This document shows, one piece after another, positions 38,420 through 49,539 of a DNA stretch of 64,000 nt (positions are counted from its first letter, which is position 1; each line of letters opens with the position of its first letter). This DNA comes from Streptomyces sp. V2I9. Lineage in GTDB: Bacteria > Actinomycetota > Actinomycetes > Streptomycetales > Streptomycetaceae. The DNA lies in contig NZ_JAUSZJ010000002.1 of assembly GCF_030817475.1 (NCBI RefSeq), forward strand, positions 1,355,501-1,419,500. Reading direction: 5' to 3'. The notes below the pieces were generated by a model that was not told the origin of the DNA, made no database searches, and was given only the letters and a program-made list of their open reading frames with translations. A program made the translations under genes and the position numbers.

Positions 38420-39214
38420 TCAACTCGCCGAAACCGCCGGGGCGGTGGGGACGCTTACGTCGAAGTGTCCTGCTTTGGGGGACGCCATCATCAACGCGTC
38501 CAGGACGCGCGCCTTGACCGACCCGTCCTCGCCGCTCCCCCACATCACCTCACGATCGCGGGTGAGACGCAGGGAGATGTCGTCGTACGAGACGACCCGG
38601 ACCACCTCCGTGTCCGCGGCCACGCCGTCGGGAAGGTCTCCCGCGACCCGGACCGCTTCGCGCAGCAGGCGGTCCTCGCCGAAGCGACGCAGACTCGCGG
38701 ACGGTTCGGGCTTCAACTCCAGGAGGGGCACGCCCTCCGGCGCCTCGGCCACGGTCGCGAAGCGCACGCCCTCGGCGTCCACCTCCACGAACTTCCCGTC
38801 CTTTTCGACCAACAGGACCGGCTTCCGCTCGGTCACCTTAAGGCCGATTCCGTCCGGCCATGACCGAACGACATCAACTGTGTCGATACGAGGCAACTTC
38901 TGGCGCAATCGGCGCTCCATCGCGTCGATGTCCACGGAGGCCAACGGAGCGCCGACCGGAGTCGCCGCAACCGCTTCCACCTCTTCACGGGTCAGCACCT
39001 CGACGCCGCTCGTGCGGACCTTCTCGACGCGGAACCAGGAGGAGCCGTAGAGCGCCCAGACCACGAACGCGGCGAGCAGGGCGGCCGCGACGCCGATCAG
39101 GACCAGCAGCAGACGACGGCTGATCCGGGGCCCCTCGGGGCCGATGTGCGGCGGGCGGGCGGAGCTGTCCGCCCGTCCGGCTGCGCCGCGCTGGGCGGTC
39201 GTCGGTCCGGCCAC
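38420..39214 (-). CDS. ftsQ: Cell division protein FtsQ
   Basis: A 264-residue bitopic protein. I chose GTG 39214, which has AAGGAG five bases upstream; the frame continues to 39274 without a better site. A basic cytoplasmic start leads to one membrane helix (about 34-55, LLLVLIGVAAALLAAFVVWAL), then a POTRA domain starting FRVEKVRTSGVEVLTREEVE and the FtsQ domain (DTVDVVRSWPDGIGLKVTERKPVLLVEKDGK). It links FtsL/FtsB-type proteins to the divisome. It lies between murG and ftsZ. Confidence 0.93.
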   Translation of the reverse strand: MAGPTTAQRGAAGRADSSARPPHIGPEGPRISRRLLLVLIGVAAALLAAFVVWALYGSSWFRVEKVRTSGVEVLTREEVEAVAATPVGAPLASVDIDAMERRLRQKLPRIDTVDVVRSWPDGIGLKVTERKPVLLVEKDGKFVEVDAEGVRFATVAEAPEGVPLLELKPEPSASLRRFGEDRLLREAVRVAGDLPDGVAADTEVVRVVSYDDISLRLTRDREVMWGSGEDGSVKARVLDALMMASPKAGHFDVSVPTAPAVSAS

Positions 39215-39276
39215 GCTCGCTCCTTCGCCGGACCCGGGACGCGCGCCCCGGGTCCGCACCGCATCGCGCCGCACGC

Positions 39277-40365
39277 CTAGCGGCGTGAGGCGATCGCTTC
39301 GTACACCATGCCGACGAGCAGGTCGTCGGCGTCACGCCGGCCGAACTCGGCCGCGGCGCGGGACATTTCGTACAGCCGGTGCGGATCCGACAGTACCGGC
39401 AGGACGTTGCCCTGCACCCACTCAGGGGTGAGCGCCGCGTCGTCCACCAGCAGGCCGCCGCCGGCGTTGACCACCGGCTGGGCGTTGAGCCGCTGTTCGC
39501 CGTTGCCGATGGGCAGCGGGACGTAGGCGGCGGGGAGCCCGACGGCGGAGAGTTCGGCCACGGTCATCGCGCCCGCGCGGCAGAGCATCATGTCGGCCGC
39601 GGCGTACGCGAGGTCCATCCGGTCCACGTACGGTACCGGGATGTAGGGCGGCATTCCGGGCATGTTGTCGGTTCGCGGCAATTCGTTCTTCGGGCCGACC
39701 ACATGGAGGATCTGGATGCCGGAGCGCTGGAGCAGCGGCGCGACCCGCTGGACGACCTCGTTGAGGTGACGCGCGCCCTGCGAGCCGCCGGAGACCAGCA
39801 GCGTGGGCAGGTTCGGGTCGAGGCCGAAGGAGGCGCGGGCCTCCGGGCGGACCCGCGCGCGGTCCAGGGTGGCGATGGTGCGGCGCAGCGGGATGCCGAT
39901 GTAGCGGGCGCCGCGCAGCTTGCTGTCCGGGGTGGAGACGGCGACCCCGTGCGCGTACCGCGAGCCGATCTTGTTGGCCAGGCCCGGCCGGGCGTTGGCC
40001 TCGTGGACCACGATCGGCACCCCGGCCCGCTTGGCGGCCAGATAGCCGGGCAGTGCGACGTAGCCGCCGAAGCCGACCACGCAGTCCGCCTTGGTGCGCT
40101 CCAGGACCTGCTCGGCCGCCTTGATGGTGCCGCGCAGCCGGCCCGGAACGGTGATCAGCTCGGGCGTGGGCTTACGGGGCAACGGGACCGCGGGGATGAG
40201 CGCCAGCTCGTACCCCCGCTCGGGCACGAGCCTGGTCTCCAGTCCGCGTTCCGTGCCGAGGGCAGTGATTCCCACGGTCGGGTCCTGCCTGCGCAGGGCG
40301 TCTGCGAGGGCAAGCGCGGGCTCGATGTGTCCGGCGGTCCCCCCGCCGGCGAGTACGACATGCAC
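39277..40365 (-). CDS. murG: UDP-GlcNAc transferase MurG
   Basis: A 362-residue GT-B glycosyltransferase. It adds GlcNAc to lipid I, making lipid II on the inner membrane face. Landmarks are the N-terminal loop [56 protein letters not shown], and the donor-site region [15 protein letters not shown] with [24 protein letters not shown]. Six bases separate its start from the ftsW stop. There is no murC next to it. Confidence 0.96.
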   Translation of the reverse strand: MHVVLAGGGTAGHIEPALALADALRRQDPTVGITALGTERGLETRLVPERGYELALIPAVPLPRKPTPELITVPGRLRGTIKAAEQVLERTKADCVVGFGGYVALPGYLAAKRAGVPIVVHEANARPGLANKIGSRYAHGVAVSTPDSKLRGARYIGIPLRRTIATLDRARVRPEARASFGLDPNLPTLLVSGGSQGARHLNEVVQRVAPLLQRSGIQILHVVGPKNELPRTDNMPGMPPYIPVPYVDRMDLAYAAADMMLCRAGAMTVAELSAVGLPAAYVPLPIGNGEQRLNAQPVVNAGGGLLVDDAALTPEWVQGNVLPVLSDPHRLYEMSRAAAEFGRRDADDLLVGMVYEAIASRR

Positions 40366-40371
40366 CGAAAT

Positions 40372-41820
40372 TCACCGCTCTCCGGACGGACGCTTCTTGA
40401 CGCGCCGTCTCATCGTCTTCCATCTCACCCCGGGCTTCCGCATGGCCAGGGCCGCCTTCGCGGCGGGGTCCTCCCGCGCGAAGGCGATCATGAGCCCGAC
40501 CGCGAACATCGTCGGCAGCAGGGCCGACCCCCCGTAGGAGAACAGCGGGAGCGGGACACCGGCGATCGGCAACAGGCCGAGCACCGCACCGATGTTGATC
40601 ACGGCCTGGGCCATGATCCAGGTGGTCACGCCTCCCGCGGCAAACCTGACGAAGGGGTCCTCCGTGCGTCCGGCCACGCGGATACCCGCATAGCCTAGAG
40701 CCGCGAACAGGGCGAGCACGGACAGCGTCCCCGCCAGGCCCAGTTCCTCACCGGTGATCGCGAAGATGAAGTCGGTGTGGGGTTCAGGGAGTTGGCCCCA
40801 TTTTTCCACACTCGCACCGAGCCCGGAACCGAACCATCCGCCGGAGGCCAGCGCGTAGATTCCGTGGGCGGCCTGCCAGCAGCCGTCCTCCGGATCGGGT
40901 TCGCCGACGATGCCCATGCAGGAGAGCCGGGACATCCGGTTGGGGCTGGTCCAGATCAGCAGGAACGCCATGACGGCGGCGAATCCGAGCACACCGGCGA
41001 AGAGCCGGGTGGGGGCGCCGGCCAGCCAGAGCAGGCCGAACAGGATCGCCGTGAGAATGATCGCGGTTCCCATGTCGCCGCCGAGCATGATCAGTCCGAG
41101 CAGCATGAAGGCGACCGGGACGAGCGGCACGAGCATGTGCTTCCACTGCGTCAGCAACCGCTTGTCCTGCTTGCGGGCCAGCAGGTCCGCCCCCCACAGG
41201 ATGAGGGCGAGCTTGCCGAACTCACTGGGCTGGAGCTGGAACGGGCCACCCAGGTAGATCCAGTTCTGGTTGCCGTTGACCGACATCCCTATCCCCGGCA
41301 CCTGGACCAGGACCATCAGGAAGACGGTGCCCATCAGTATCGGGTAGGCCAGTCCGCGGTGCAGCTTCACCGGCATGCGGGCGGCGGCCGCCATCAGGCC
41401 GCCCCCGATGACGGCGGCGACGAACTGCTTGCCGAAGAAGTACGTCGCGGGCTTGCTGATGTTCAACGCCTGGATCATCGAGGCGGAGTAGACCATCACC
41501 AGGCCCAGCACGGTGATCAGGAGACTGGAGCCGAGGATCACGTAATAGGCGGTCAGCGGCCGGTCCCAGGCCCGCCGTGCCCGCTCGTAGGTCCGGCGCG
41601 GACCGCCGCCGCGTCCGGTGCGCGGGGTGCGGGAGCCGGACCCGCCGCGTCCGGAGCCGCGAGGGGCCTCGGGCCGCCGGGACCCGGTGGCGAGCCGGCC
41701 GCGCAGGGCGAGGCCGGGAGGCAGGGGTACGCCGGCGGGGGCGGCCGCCGCGGTGAGGGGGCGGGGAGCCGGGGTTCGTCCGCTCCACCGCCGTACGGCG
41801 GATCTCTCGTCGGCCGGCAT
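40372..41820 (-). CDS. ftsW: SEDS-family peptidoglycan polymerase FtsW
   Basis: A 482-residue protein with about ten membrane helices. A 90-residue Arg/Gly/Pro-rich cytoplasmic tail precedes the first helix (YYVILGSSLLITVLGLVMVYSASM), much longer than in E. coli. SEDS motifs include GNQNWIYLGGPFQLQPSEFGKLALI, GDMGTAIILTAILFGLLWLAG, EPHTDFIFAITGEELGL and GVPLPLFSYGGSALL. With FtsI it polymerises lipid II at the septum. ATG 41820 has GGAGGGG nine bases upstream; GTG 41838 is the alternative. Confidence 0.95.
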   Translation of the reverse strand: MPADERSAVRRWSGRTPAPRPLTAAAAPAGVPLPPGLALRGRLATGSRRPEAPRGSGRGGSGSRTPRTGRGGGPRRTYERARRAWDRPLTAYYVILGSSLLITVLGLVMVYSASMIQALNISKPATYFFGKQFVAAVIGGGLMAAAARMPVKLHRGLAYPILMGTVFLMVLVQVPGIGMSVNGNQNWIYLGGPFQLQPSEFGKLALILWGADLLARKQDKRLLTQWKHMLVPLVPVAFMLLGLIMLGGDMGTAIILTAILFGLLWLAGAPTRLFAGVLGFAAVMAFLLIWTSPNRMSRLSCMGIVGEPDPEDGCWQAAHGIYALASGGWFGSGLGASVEKWGQLPEPHTDFIFAITGEELGLAGTLSVLALFAALGYAGIRVAGRTEDPFVRFAAGGVTTWIMAQAVINIGAVLGLLPIAGVPLPLFSYGGSALLPTMFAVGLMIAFAREDPAAKAALAMRKPGVRWKTMRRRVKKRPSGER

Positions 41821-41885
41821 GGTCGCTGTCCCCTCCACTGCTCGTGCCCGGGGCCCATGACCCGTGGGCGCGGAGGCCCGGTCGG

Positions 41886-43313
41886 TCAGGCGGTCTCGTC
41901 GGCGCGTGCGCGGACCGCGTCCGCGAACGCCTCGCCCCGCTTGTTGTAGTTGGTGAACATGTCCATCGAGGCACAGGCCGGGGCCAGCAGTACCGTATCG
42001 CCCGGCCGGGCGAGTTCGGCGGCCCGCGCGACCGCTTCGGACATCGCCCCAGTGTCGGTCCGGTCGAGGTCGACCACCGGGACTTCGGGGGCGTGTCGCG
42101 TCAGGGCTTCGTGGATCAGCGCGCGGTCGGCGCCCATCAGCACGACCCCGCGCAGCCGCTTCGCCGCGCCGGTGACCAGCTCGTCGAACGTGGCGCCCTT
42201 GGCCAGTCCGCCGGCGATCCAGACGATGGAGTCGTAGGCGGCCAGGGACGCCTCGGTGGCATGGGTGTTGGTGGCCTTGGAGTCGTCCACGTAGGCGACT
42301 TCGCCGATGTCCGCGACGTGTTCGATGCGGTGGGCGTCCGGCCGGAAGGCGCGCAGCCCGTCCCGGACGGCGGACGGCTCCACACCGAAGGCGCGGGCCA
42401 GGGCGGCGGCCGCGAGGGCGTTGGCGATGTTGTGCGGGGCGGGCGGGTTCACGTCGGCGACCTCGGCCAGCTCCTGGGCCTGCCTCTGGCGGTCGGCGAC
42501 GAACGCCCGGTCGACGAGGATGCCGTCGACCACCCCGAGCTGCGAGGGGCCGGGGGTGCCGAGGGTGAAGCCGATGGCCCGGCAGCCCTCCTCGACGTCG
42601 GCCTCGCGGACCAGGTCCTCGGTGGCCGGGTCGGCCACGTTGTAGACGCAGGCGACCGTGTTGCCCTCGTAGACCCGCCCCTTGTCGGCGGCGTACGCCT
42701 CCATCGAGCCGTGCCAGTCGAGGTGGTCCGGGGCCAGGTTGAGGACGGCGGCGGAGTGGGCGCGCAGGGAGGGCGCCCAGTGCAGCTGATAGCTGGAGAG
42801 TTCCACGGCGAGGACGTCGTACTCCGTCTCCCCGAGGACCGCGTCCAGCAGCGATACGCCGATGTTGCCGACGGCCGCGGTGCGCAGGCCCGCGGCCTCC
42901 AGGATGGAGGCCAGCATCCGTACGGTGGTGGTCTTGCCGTTGGTGCCGGTGACCGCGAGCCAGGGCGCGGGCTTCCTGCCGTTGTCGCCGCGCAGTCGCC
43001 AGGCCAGTTCGACGTCGCCCCAGACCGGGACGCCCGCCTCGGCGGCAGCCAGGAAGAGCGGCTTGTCCGGCTGCCAGCCGGGGGCGGTGACGACGAGTTC
43101 CGTGGACGGCGGCAGGGTCGCGCCGTCGCCGAGGCGCACGGTGACGCCGAGCGCCTCCAGTTCGGACGCCTGCGCGCGGGCGCGTTCGTCGTCGCCGTCG
43201 TTGACGACGGTGACGAGCGCGCCGCGCTCGTGCAGGGCCCTGGCGGCGGGGATTCCGCTGACGCCGAGCCCGGCGACGGTGACGTGCTTGCCCTGCCAGT
43301 CCACGGTGTTCAC
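41886..43313 (-). CDS. murD: UDP-MurNAc-L-Ala:D-Glu ligase MurD
   Basis: A 475-residue Mur ligase adding D-glutamate to UDP-MurNAc-L-alanine. An N-terminal Rossmann-like part ([18 protein letters not shown]) binds the UDP substrate, the P-loop is [15 protein letters not shown], and [24 protein letters not shown] and [17 protein letters not shown] are later Mur motifs. GTG 43313 overlaps the mraY stop in a GTGA; in-frame ATG 43328 would add five residues. Confidence 0.95.
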   Translation of the reverse strand: MNTVDWQGKHVTVAGLGVSGIPAARALHERGALVTVVNDGDDERARAQASELEALGVTVRLGDGATLPPSTELVVTAPGWQPDKPLFLAAAEAGVPVWGDVELAWRLRGDNGRKPAPWLAVTGTNGKTTTVRMLASILEAAGLRTAAVGNIGVSLLDAVLGETEYDVLAVELSSYQLHWAPSLRAHSAAVLNLAPDHLDWHGSMEAYAADKGRVYEGNTVACVYNVADPATEDLVREADVEEGCRAIGFTLGTPGPSQLGVVDGILVDRAFVADRQRQAQELAEVADVNPPAPHNIANALAAAALARAFGVEPSAVRDGLRAFRPDAHRIEHVADIGEVAYVDDSKATNTHATEASLAAYDSIVWIAGGLAKGATFDELVTGAAKRLRGVVLMGADRALIHEALTRHAPEVPVVDLDRTDTGAMSEAVARAAELARPGDTVLLAPACASMDMFTNYNKRGEAFADAVRARADETA

Positions 43314-44380
43314 TTCTTGGCTGCCCATCCCGCGTAGAAGAGGCCGAGTCCGACGATCACGCACATGCCCTGGATGATCCAGAACCGGACCACGACGAGG
43401 ACTTCGGACCATCCCTTGAGTTCGAAGTGGTGCTGGAGCGGCGCCATCCGGAAGACCCGCTTGCCGGTCATCTTGAACGAACCGACCTGGATGACCACGG
43501 ACATGGTGATCATCACGAAGAGGCCGCCGAGGATGGCGAGCAGCAACTCGGTGCGGGAGAGGATCGCGAGGCCCGCGAGGGCGCCGCCGAGGGCGAGCGA
43601 GCCGGTGTCGCCCATGAAGATCTTGGCGGGCGAGGTGTTCCACCACAGGAAGCCGAAGCAGGCGCCCATCAGGGCGGCGGCGACGACGGCGAGGTCGAGC
43701 GGGTCGCGTACCTCGAAGCAGGCGTTGGGGTTGGTCAGGTTGTCCGCGTTGGCGCAGGACTCCTGGAACTGCCAGAGGCCGATGAAGGTGTAGGCGCCGA
43801 AGACCATCACCGAGGCTCCGGTGGCCAGTCCGTCGAGTCCGTCGGTGAGATTCACACCGTTGGACATGGCGAGGATCATGAACAGGGCCCAGACGCAGAA
43901 GAGCACCGGCCCGATCGACCAGCCGAAGTCCTCGACGAACGAGATCCGGGTGGAGGCCGGGGTGTAGTCCATGGAGTTGGGGAACTGGAGCGAGAGCACC
44001 GCGAAGGCGATGCCGACGATCAGCTGCCCGGCCATCTTCGCCTTGGCCCGCAGGCCGAGCGAACGCTGCTTGACGATCTTGATGTAGTCGTCGAGGAAGC
44101 CGACGAGGCCCATGCCCGCCATGAGGAAGAGCACCAGGAAGCCCGAGTAGCGGATGTCCTCACCCGTGATGACCTTCGCAAGGAGATACGCGATGATCGT
44201 CGCCAGGATGAAGGCGATACCGCCCATCGTGGGCGTGCCCTTCTTGCTGCCGTGGGTGCGCGGGCCGTCGTCCCGGATGAACTGCCCGTAGCCCTTGCGG
44301 GCCAGCAGCTTGATCAGCAGCGGGGTGCCGACCAGGGTCAGGAAGAGCCCGATGGCCCCCGCGAAGAGGATCTGCCTCAT
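43310..44380 (-). CDS. mraY: Phospho-MurNAc-pentapeptide translocase MraY
   Basis: A 356-residue membrane enzyme of ten helices that attaches phospho-MurNAc-pentapeptide to undecaprenyl phosphate, giving lipid I. Active-site marks are the aspartates in [17 protein letters not shown]-type residues in [43 protein letters not shown], and [22 protein letters not shown] near the end. Its ATG overlaps the murF stop by four bases. Confidence 0.97.
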   Translation of the reverse strand: MRQILFAGAIGLFLTLVGTPLLIKLLARKGYGQFIRDDGPRTHGSKKGTPTMGGIAFILATIIAYLLAKVITGEDIRYSGFLVLFLMAGMGLVGFLDDYIKIVKQRSLGLRAKAKMAGQLIVGIAFAVLSLQFPNSMDYTPASTRISFVEDFGWSIGPVLFCVWALFMILAMSNGVNLTDGLDGLATGASVMVFGAYTFIGLWQFQESCANADNLTNPNACFEVRDPLDLAVVAAALMGACFGFLWWNTSPAKIFMGDTGSLALGGALAGLAILSRTELLLAILGGLFVMITMSVVIQVGSFKMTGKRVFRMAPLQHHFELKGWSEVLVVVRFWIIQGMCVIVGLGLFYAGWAAKK

Positions 44381-45798
44381 CGGCCGGCGACCTCGCCCTC
44401 GGTCGAGTTCTCCAGCAGTGCCTGGGCGACCTTCTCCAGGCCGACCGACCGGGACGCCTTCACCAGCACGACGTCTCCCGGGCGCAGTTCACTGCGCAAC
44501 AGGTCGACGGCCGCCTGTGCGTCGGACACGTGCACCGACTCCTCACCCCACGAACCCTCGTTATATGCGCCCAGTTGCAGCCAGGAGGCTTCTCTCCCCC
44601 CGACAGCGACGAGCTTGCTGACGTTGAGCCGGACGGCGAGCCGCCCGATCGCGTCGTGCTCGGCGAGCGACGCGTCACCGAGCTCGGCCATCTGACCGAG
44701 CACCGCCCAGGTGCGTCCCCCGTCGGCCCCTCGGGCCTGACCCATGGCGGCCAGCGCGCGCAGTGCGGCTCTCATGGATTCGGGGTTGGCGTTGTAGGCG
44801 TCGTTGACGACGGTCACACCGTCCGGACGCTCGGTGACCTCCATGCGCCAGCGGGAGAGGGTGCCCGCCTCCGAGAGCGCCTCGGCGATCTCGGTCACGG
44901 ACATGCCCAACTCATGGGCGACGGCGGCCGCGGCGAGCGCGTTCGACACGTGGTGCTCACCGTACAGGCGCATGGTCACGTCGCTGCACCCGGTGGGTGT
45001 GTGGAGCTCGAAGGAGGGCCGCCCGTCGGGGGTCATCCGGACCTTCTCGCCCCGTACGTCCGCTTCGGGCGCTTCTCCGAAGAGCAGAACGCGGGCCTTG
45101 GTGCGCGAGGCCATCGCGCGGACGAGGGGGTCGTCGGCGTTGAGCACCGCGCAGCCGTCCTCGGGGAGGCCCTCGACCATCTCCCCCTTGGCCTGCGCGA
45201 TGGCCTCCCGGCTGCCGAACTCGCCGAGGTGCGCGGAGCCGACGTTGAGGACGAGGCCGATGCGGGGCGGGGTCAGCTCGGTGAGGTACCGGATGTGGCC
45301 GATGCCCCGCGCGCCCATCTCCAGGACCAGGTGCTCGGTCTCGGGGGTGGCGGTCAGGGCGGTGAGCGGCAGACCGATCTCGTTGTTGAGGGAGCCCGGC
45401 GTCCAGACGGTCGGGCCCTTGCGCTGGAGGAGCTGGGCGATCAGGTCCTTGGTGGACGTCTTGCCCGCCGATCCGGTGAGGGCGACGACGGTGGTGCCGA
45501 GGCGCTCCACGGCGGCACGGGCGAGGGCTCCGAGCGCGCCGACGACGTCGTCCACGACGATGGCCGGAACGCCGACGGGGCGGGCCGCCAGGACGGCTGC
45601 CGCACCCGCCTCCACGGCGCGCCGGGCGTAGTCGTGGCCGTCGACCCGCTCGCCGGCGAACGCGGCGAACAGGCTGCCGGGCGCGACCTCGCGGGAGTCG
45701 ATGACGACGGGCCCGGTCACGGTGACGGACGGATCCGGTATGTCGTGCGACTGCCCGCCGACGATTTCGGCGATCTCGGCGAGGGAAAGGGTGATCAC
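44377..45798 (-). CDS. murF: UDP-MurNAc-tripeptide D-Ala-D-Ala ligase MurF
   Basis: A 473-residue Mur ligase adding D-Ala-D-Ala to the UDP-MurNAc-tripeptide. The N-terminal domain begins [14 protein letters not shown], the P-loop is [19 protein letters not shown], the central motif [10 protein letters not shown] is followed by [13 protein letters not shown], and [15 protein letters not shown] lies in the C-terminal part. GTG 45798 was chosen because the family starts there; it lies four bases after the murE stop codon, so the two are tightly coupled. Confidence 0.95.
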   Translation of the reverse strand: MITLSLAEIAEIVGGQSHDIPDPSVTVTGPVVIDSREVAPGSLFAAFAGERVDGHDYARRAVEAGAAAVLAARPVGVPAIVVDDVVGALGALARAAVERLGTTVVALTGSAGKTSTKDLIAQLLQRKGPTVWTPGSLNNEIGLPLTALTATPETEHLVLEMGARGIGHIRYLTELTPPRIGLVLNVGSAHLGEFGSREAIAQAKGEMVEGLPEDGCAVLNADDPLVRAMASRTKARVLLFGEAPEADVRGEKVRMTPDGRPSFELHTPTGCSDVTMRLYGEHHVSNALAAAAVAHELGMSVTEIAEALSEAGTLSRWRMEVTERPDGVTVVNDAYNANPESMRAALRALAAMGQARGADGGRTWAVLGQMAELGDASLAEHDAIGRLAVRLNVSKLVAVGGREASWLQLGAYNEGSWGEESVHVSDAQAAVDLLRSELRPGDVVLVKASRSVGLEKVAQALLENSTEGEVAGR

Positions 45799-45802
45799 TT
45801 GG

Positions 45803-47371
45803 TCATCCCCGACTGTTGTTCTCGTGGTGAGGGGCACGGCCGGCGCCGGGATGCGCCAGGGACCGCTCGATTGCTGCGTACAGGACCTCGCGGTCGTCGA
45901 AGGCCCGGACCACACCGTGGATGTCCTGGCCCTGCTCGTGGCCCTTGCCCGCCACCAGGACGGTGTCGCCGGGTTCGGCGCGGGCCACGGCGGCGGCGAT
46001 CGCGGCGGCCCGGTCGGCGTCGACCAGGACGTCGCCGCGTTCGTGGACGGGCACTTCGGCGGCGCCGGAGAGCATCGCGGAGAGGATGGCGAGGGGGTCC
46101 TCGGAGCGGGGGTTGTCGGAGGTCAGTACGGCGGTGTCGGCCAGGCGGGCCGCCGCGGCGCCCATCGGGCCGCGCTTGGTGGTGTCGCGGTCGCCGCCGC
46201 AGCCGAGGACGATGTGCACCTTGCCCTCGGTGACCTTGCGCAGGGAGCGCAGGACGGATTCGACGGCGTCGGTCTTGTGCGCGTAGTCGACGACGGCGAG
46301 GTAGCCCTGTCCGGCGTCCACCCGCTCCAGCCGGCCCGGCACGCCGGGCACGGCGGCCACACCGTCGGCGGCGGTCTGCGGGTCGACGCCCGCGACGGCC
46401 AGCGTGACGATCGCGGCGAGGGTGTTGGCGACGTTGAAGGGGCCGGGCAGCGGGGCGCGGGCGGTGATCCGCTCCCCCCGGGGGCCGACGGCGGTGAAGG
46501 TGCTGTCCTGGGGCCCGACCTCGACGTCCTCCGCGTGCCAGTCGGCGTCCGGGTGGCCTTCGGCGGAGAAGGTGGTGACCGGGACGCCGGACTCGGTGAT
46601 GAGCCTGCGGCCGTACTCGTCGTCGAAGTTGACCACGCCGCGGTGGCTGCGCTCGGGGGTGAACAGCTGGGCCTTGGCCTGGAAGTAGTCCTCCATGCCG
46701 GAGTGGAACTCCATGTGCTCCGGGCTGAGGTTGTTGAAGACGGCGACGTCGAAGACGCAGCCGTCGACCCGGCCGAGCACCAGGGCGTGGCTGGAGACCT
46801 CCATGGCGACGGCCTCGACACCGCGTTCGCGCATGACGGCGAACAGGGCCTGGAGGTCGGTGGCTTCGGGGGTGGTGCGCTCGGACTTGATGCGCTCGTC
46901 GCCGATCCGCATCTCGACGGTGCCGATCAGTCCGGTGGGGCGGCCGGCGGCGCGCAGGCCGCCCTCGACGAGGTACGCGGTGGTGGTCTTGCCCGAGGTA
47001 CCGGTGATGCCGATCTGGAGCAGGCCGATGCCGGGCCGCCCGTAGATGTCGGCGGCCAGCTCGCCCATCACGGCGCGCGGGTCCTCGGTGACCAGGACCG
47101 GCAGGCCGGTGGCAGCGGCGCGTTCGGCGCCGGCGGGGTCGGTGAGGACGGCGACGGCGCCGAGGCCCGCGGCCTGGGCCGCGAAGTCGGCGCCGTGGAG
47201 GCGCGCTCCGGGCAGGGCCGCGTACACGTCACCGGGGCGCACGGCCCGTGAGTCGTGCGTGATGCCGGTGACGTCGCCGTCCCCGGCGGCTTCGACGCCG
47301 AGCCGGCCGGCCAGCTCGCCGAGGGGGGTGGGCCGGAGCCGGTCCGGTCGGGGCGCTCCCGGGTAGGTCAC
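45803..47371 (-). CDS. murE: UDP-MurNAc-dipeptide:diaminopimelate ligase MurE
   Basis: A 522-residue Mur ligase adding diaminopimelate at position three of the stem peptide. The P-loop is GITGTSGKTTTAYLVEGGL and the amino-acid selectivity motif is DNPR in TSDNPRSEDP, the diaminopimelate type rather than lysine. Streptomycetes use LL-diaminopimelate, so that isomer is expected. GTG 47371 has AAGGA eight bases upstream. A longer start, GTG 47518 with AAGGG eight bases upstream, adds 49 poorly structured residues and cannot be excluded. Confidence 0.95.
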   Translation of the reverse strand: MTYPGAPRPDRLRPTPLGELAGRLGVEAAGDGDVTGITHDSRAVRPGDVYAALPGARLHGADFAAQAAGLGAVAVLTDPAGAERAAATGLPVLVTEDPRAVMGELAADIYGRPGIGLLQIGITGTSGKTTTAYLVEGGLRAAGRPTGLIGTVEMRIGDERIKSERTTPEATDLQALFAVMRERGVEAVAMEVSSHALVLGRVDGCVFDVAVFNNLSPEHMEFHSGMEDYFQAKAQLFTPERSHRGVVNFDDEYGRRLITESGVPVTTFSAEGHPDADWHAEDVEVGPQDSTFTAVGPRGERITARAPLPGPFNVANTLAAIVTLAVAGVDPQTAADGVAAVPGVPGRLERVDAGQGYLAVVDYAHKTDAVESVLRSLRKVTEGKVHIVLGCGGDRDTTKRGPMGAAAARLADTAVLTSDNPRSEDPLAILSAMLSGAAEVPVHERGDVLVDADRAAAIAAAVARAEPGDTVLVAGKGHEQGQDIHGVVRAFDDREVLYAAIERSLAHPGAGRAPHHENNSRG

Positions 47372-47558
47372 AGGCGCGTCCTTCTGAGAGGTTTGGGACT
47401 GATCAGCGTGGGGCACGGCGGTGAGCGTACCGGGCCGGTGCGGGCTCCCGCGAAGCGAGGCTCCCCGGTTCCGGTGGTTCGCGTTCCGGTTCCCGGGGTC
47501 GGGGGTGATGGTTGTCACTGAGGGTTCCCTTGGAGGAGATGCTCGCGCATCCCCCTGT

Positions 47559-49535
47559 TCACTCGCCGGGTTCGAAGGACACCGGCAGCCGGGGCGGCTT
47601 GCTGCCGGACGGTGGGATCTGGAGCGACTTGAGCGCGAACTCCATGACCTGCTTGTAGATCGGGCCGCAGATCTGACCGCCGAAATAGCTCCCCTTGGTG
47701 GGGTTCTGGATCGCGCAGTAGACGGTGATCTGCGGGTCGTCGGCGGGGGCGAAGCCGGCGAACGAGGCGGTGTAGCCCTTGTACACGCCGCGGACGGGAT
47801 CGACCCGGTTGGCCGTGCCGGTCTTGCCCGCGACCCGGTAGCCGGGGATGGCGGCCTTGGTGCCGGTCCCCTCCCGGTCGTCGACGACGGACTCCAGCAT
47901 GGCCGCCAGGGTCCTGGCGGTCTTCTCGCTGACCACCCGCGTCTCCTCGGGTGCCTCGGCCGGGGTGAAGCGGCCGTCGGAGCCCTTGGTGCCGCGGACG
48001 AGGGTGGGGGCGACCCGTACGCCTCCGTTGGCGACGGTGGAGTAGACCGAGGCGGCCTGGACGGCGTTGATGGAGAGGCCCTGGCCGAAGGGGATCGTGT
48101 ACTGCTGCGAGGTCGACCAGTCCTTCGGGTGGGCCAGCAGACCGGGCGACTCGCCCGGATAGCCGAGCCCGGTCTTCCTGCCGATGCCGAACTTGCGGAG
48201 GTAGTCGTGGAGGACCTTGTTCGATTCCGCCTGGGTCTTGCCGAGCTGACCGGTCGCCAGGATGGTGCCGATGTTGCTGGACTTGGCGAGCACCCCGTTG
48301 AGCGTGAGGTACCAGGTGGGGTGGTCGACGTCGTCCTTGAAGAGGCGGTCGCCCCGGTGCAGCCGGTTGGGGACGGTCACATGGGTGCCGGGGGTGGCGG
48401 CCCCCTCCTCCAGTACGGCGGCGATCGACATGACCTTGCTGGTGGAGCCGGGCTCGTACACGTCCTGGAGGGCCGCGTTCCCGAGTGAGGCCGAGGTGGC
48501 CTGCGAGAGGTCGTTGGGGTCGTAACCGGGGGCGTTGGCCATGGCCAGCAGTTCGCCGGTCCTCGTGTTCTGGACGATGACGTAGCCGCGGTCGGCCTTG
48601 GACTTCTCGACCTGGTCGCTGATGGCCTTCTGCGCGGCCCACTGGATGTCACGGTCGATGGTGAGCTCGATGTCGGAGCCGGGCACGGCCGGGACCTCGC
48701 TGCTGCCCGCGGTGGGGACCCGGCGGCCGCCCGCCTGGGCGTAGCGGATCTTGCCGTCCTCGCCCGCGAGCTCCTTGTTCAGCTGGGATTCGAGACCGCC
48801 GCCGCCCTTGCCGTCGGCGCTGACGAAGCCCAGTATCCCGGCGGCCAGGCCCCCGTTGGGGTAGACGCGTCGGGTGGTCGGCTCCTGGAGGACGCCGGCC
48901 AGTACGTTGGCCCCCGGCCCGCCCTTCAGCTTGTCCTCGGACGCCTTCTCGGCGAAGACGGCCTTGAGGTCCTTGATCTGCTTCCAGACCTGGGGGGTCT
49001 GCCGGTGGGCGAGGACGGTGTAGCGGCTCTTGGCCGAGAGCTGTTCGGTCAGCTTCCTGACGTCCTTGCCGAGGATCGGGGCGAGCAGGGCGGCGGCCTG
49101 CTGCGGGGCGTCGGGCGCCTTGCTCTCCCCGGGCGTGAAGAGTTTGGGGTCGGCCGTGATGTTGTGCGCGTCGACGCTGGTGGCGAGGGCGACGCCCTTG
49201 CGGTCGGTGATCTCGCCGCGCTCGGCGGCGACCGTGTACTCCAGGTAGCGGTTCTTCTGGGCCTTGGCCGCGTACGCGTGGGCGTCGACGGCCTGGACCT
49301 GGAGGAGCCGCGCCACGAAGGCGAGCATGACCAGCGTCAGCCCGAGGCCGACCAGCCGCAGCCGGGGGCGCGGGCTGCCCAGCCGCAGGGAGCGCGGTGC
49401 CTTTCCGCGCCGGGTGGCGCCGCCCGCCGGGGGGCGTGGGCGGCGGGCCTGCGGGCGCGCGCCGGAGCGGGGGGCCGAGCTGCGGGGGCGGGCCGGGCCG
49501 GGTACGCGGCGGCGCGGCGGATCCTTGGGCGGCAC
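47559..49535 (-). CDS. ftsI: Septal transpeptidase FtsI (PBP3 type)
   Basis: A 658-residue class B penicillin-binding protein. A 60-residue Arg/Pro-rich cytoplasmic tail leads to one membrane helix (LRLVGLGLTLVMLAFVARLL), a pedestal domain, and the transpeptidase domain with all three motifs: Ser364-Thr-Ser-Lys367, Ser419-Ser-Asn421 and Lys571-Thr-Gly573. It crosslinks peptidoglycan made by FtsW. GTG 49535 lies four bases from the ftsL stop. Ser364 is the acylated residue and the beta-lactam target. Confidence 0.96.
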   Translation of the reverse strand: MPPKDPPRRRVPGPARPRSSAPRSGARPQARRPRPPAGGATRRGKAPRSLRLGSPRPRLRLVGLGLTLVMLAFVARLLQVQAVDAHAYAAKAQKNRYLEYTVAAERGEITDRKGVALATSVDAHNITADPKLFTPGESKAPDAPQQAAALLAPILGKDVRKLTEQLSAKSRYTVLAHRQTPQVWKQIKDLKAVFAEKASEDKLKGGPGANVLAGVLQEPTTRRVYPNGGLAAGILGFVSADGKGGGGLESQLNKELAGEDGKIRYAQAGGRRVPTAGSSEVPAVPGSDIELTIDRDIQWAAQKAISDQVEKSKADRGYVIVQNTRTGELLAMANAPGYDPNDLSQATSASLGNAALQDVYEPGSTSKVMSIAAVLEEGAATPGTHVTVPNRLHRGDRLFKDDVDHPTWYLTLNGVLAKSSNIGTILATGQLGKTQAESNKVLHDYLRKFGIGRKTGLGYPGESPGLLAHPKDWSTSQQYTIPFGQGLSINAVQAASVYSTVANGGVRVAPTLVRGTKGSDGRFTPAEAPEETRVVSEKTARTLAAMLESVVDDREGTGTKAAIPGYRVAGKTGTANRVDPVRGVYKGYTASFAGFAPADDPQITVYCAIQNPTKGSYFGGQICGPIYKQVMEFALKSLQIPPSGSKPPRLPVSFEPGE

Positions 49536-49539
49536 TGCG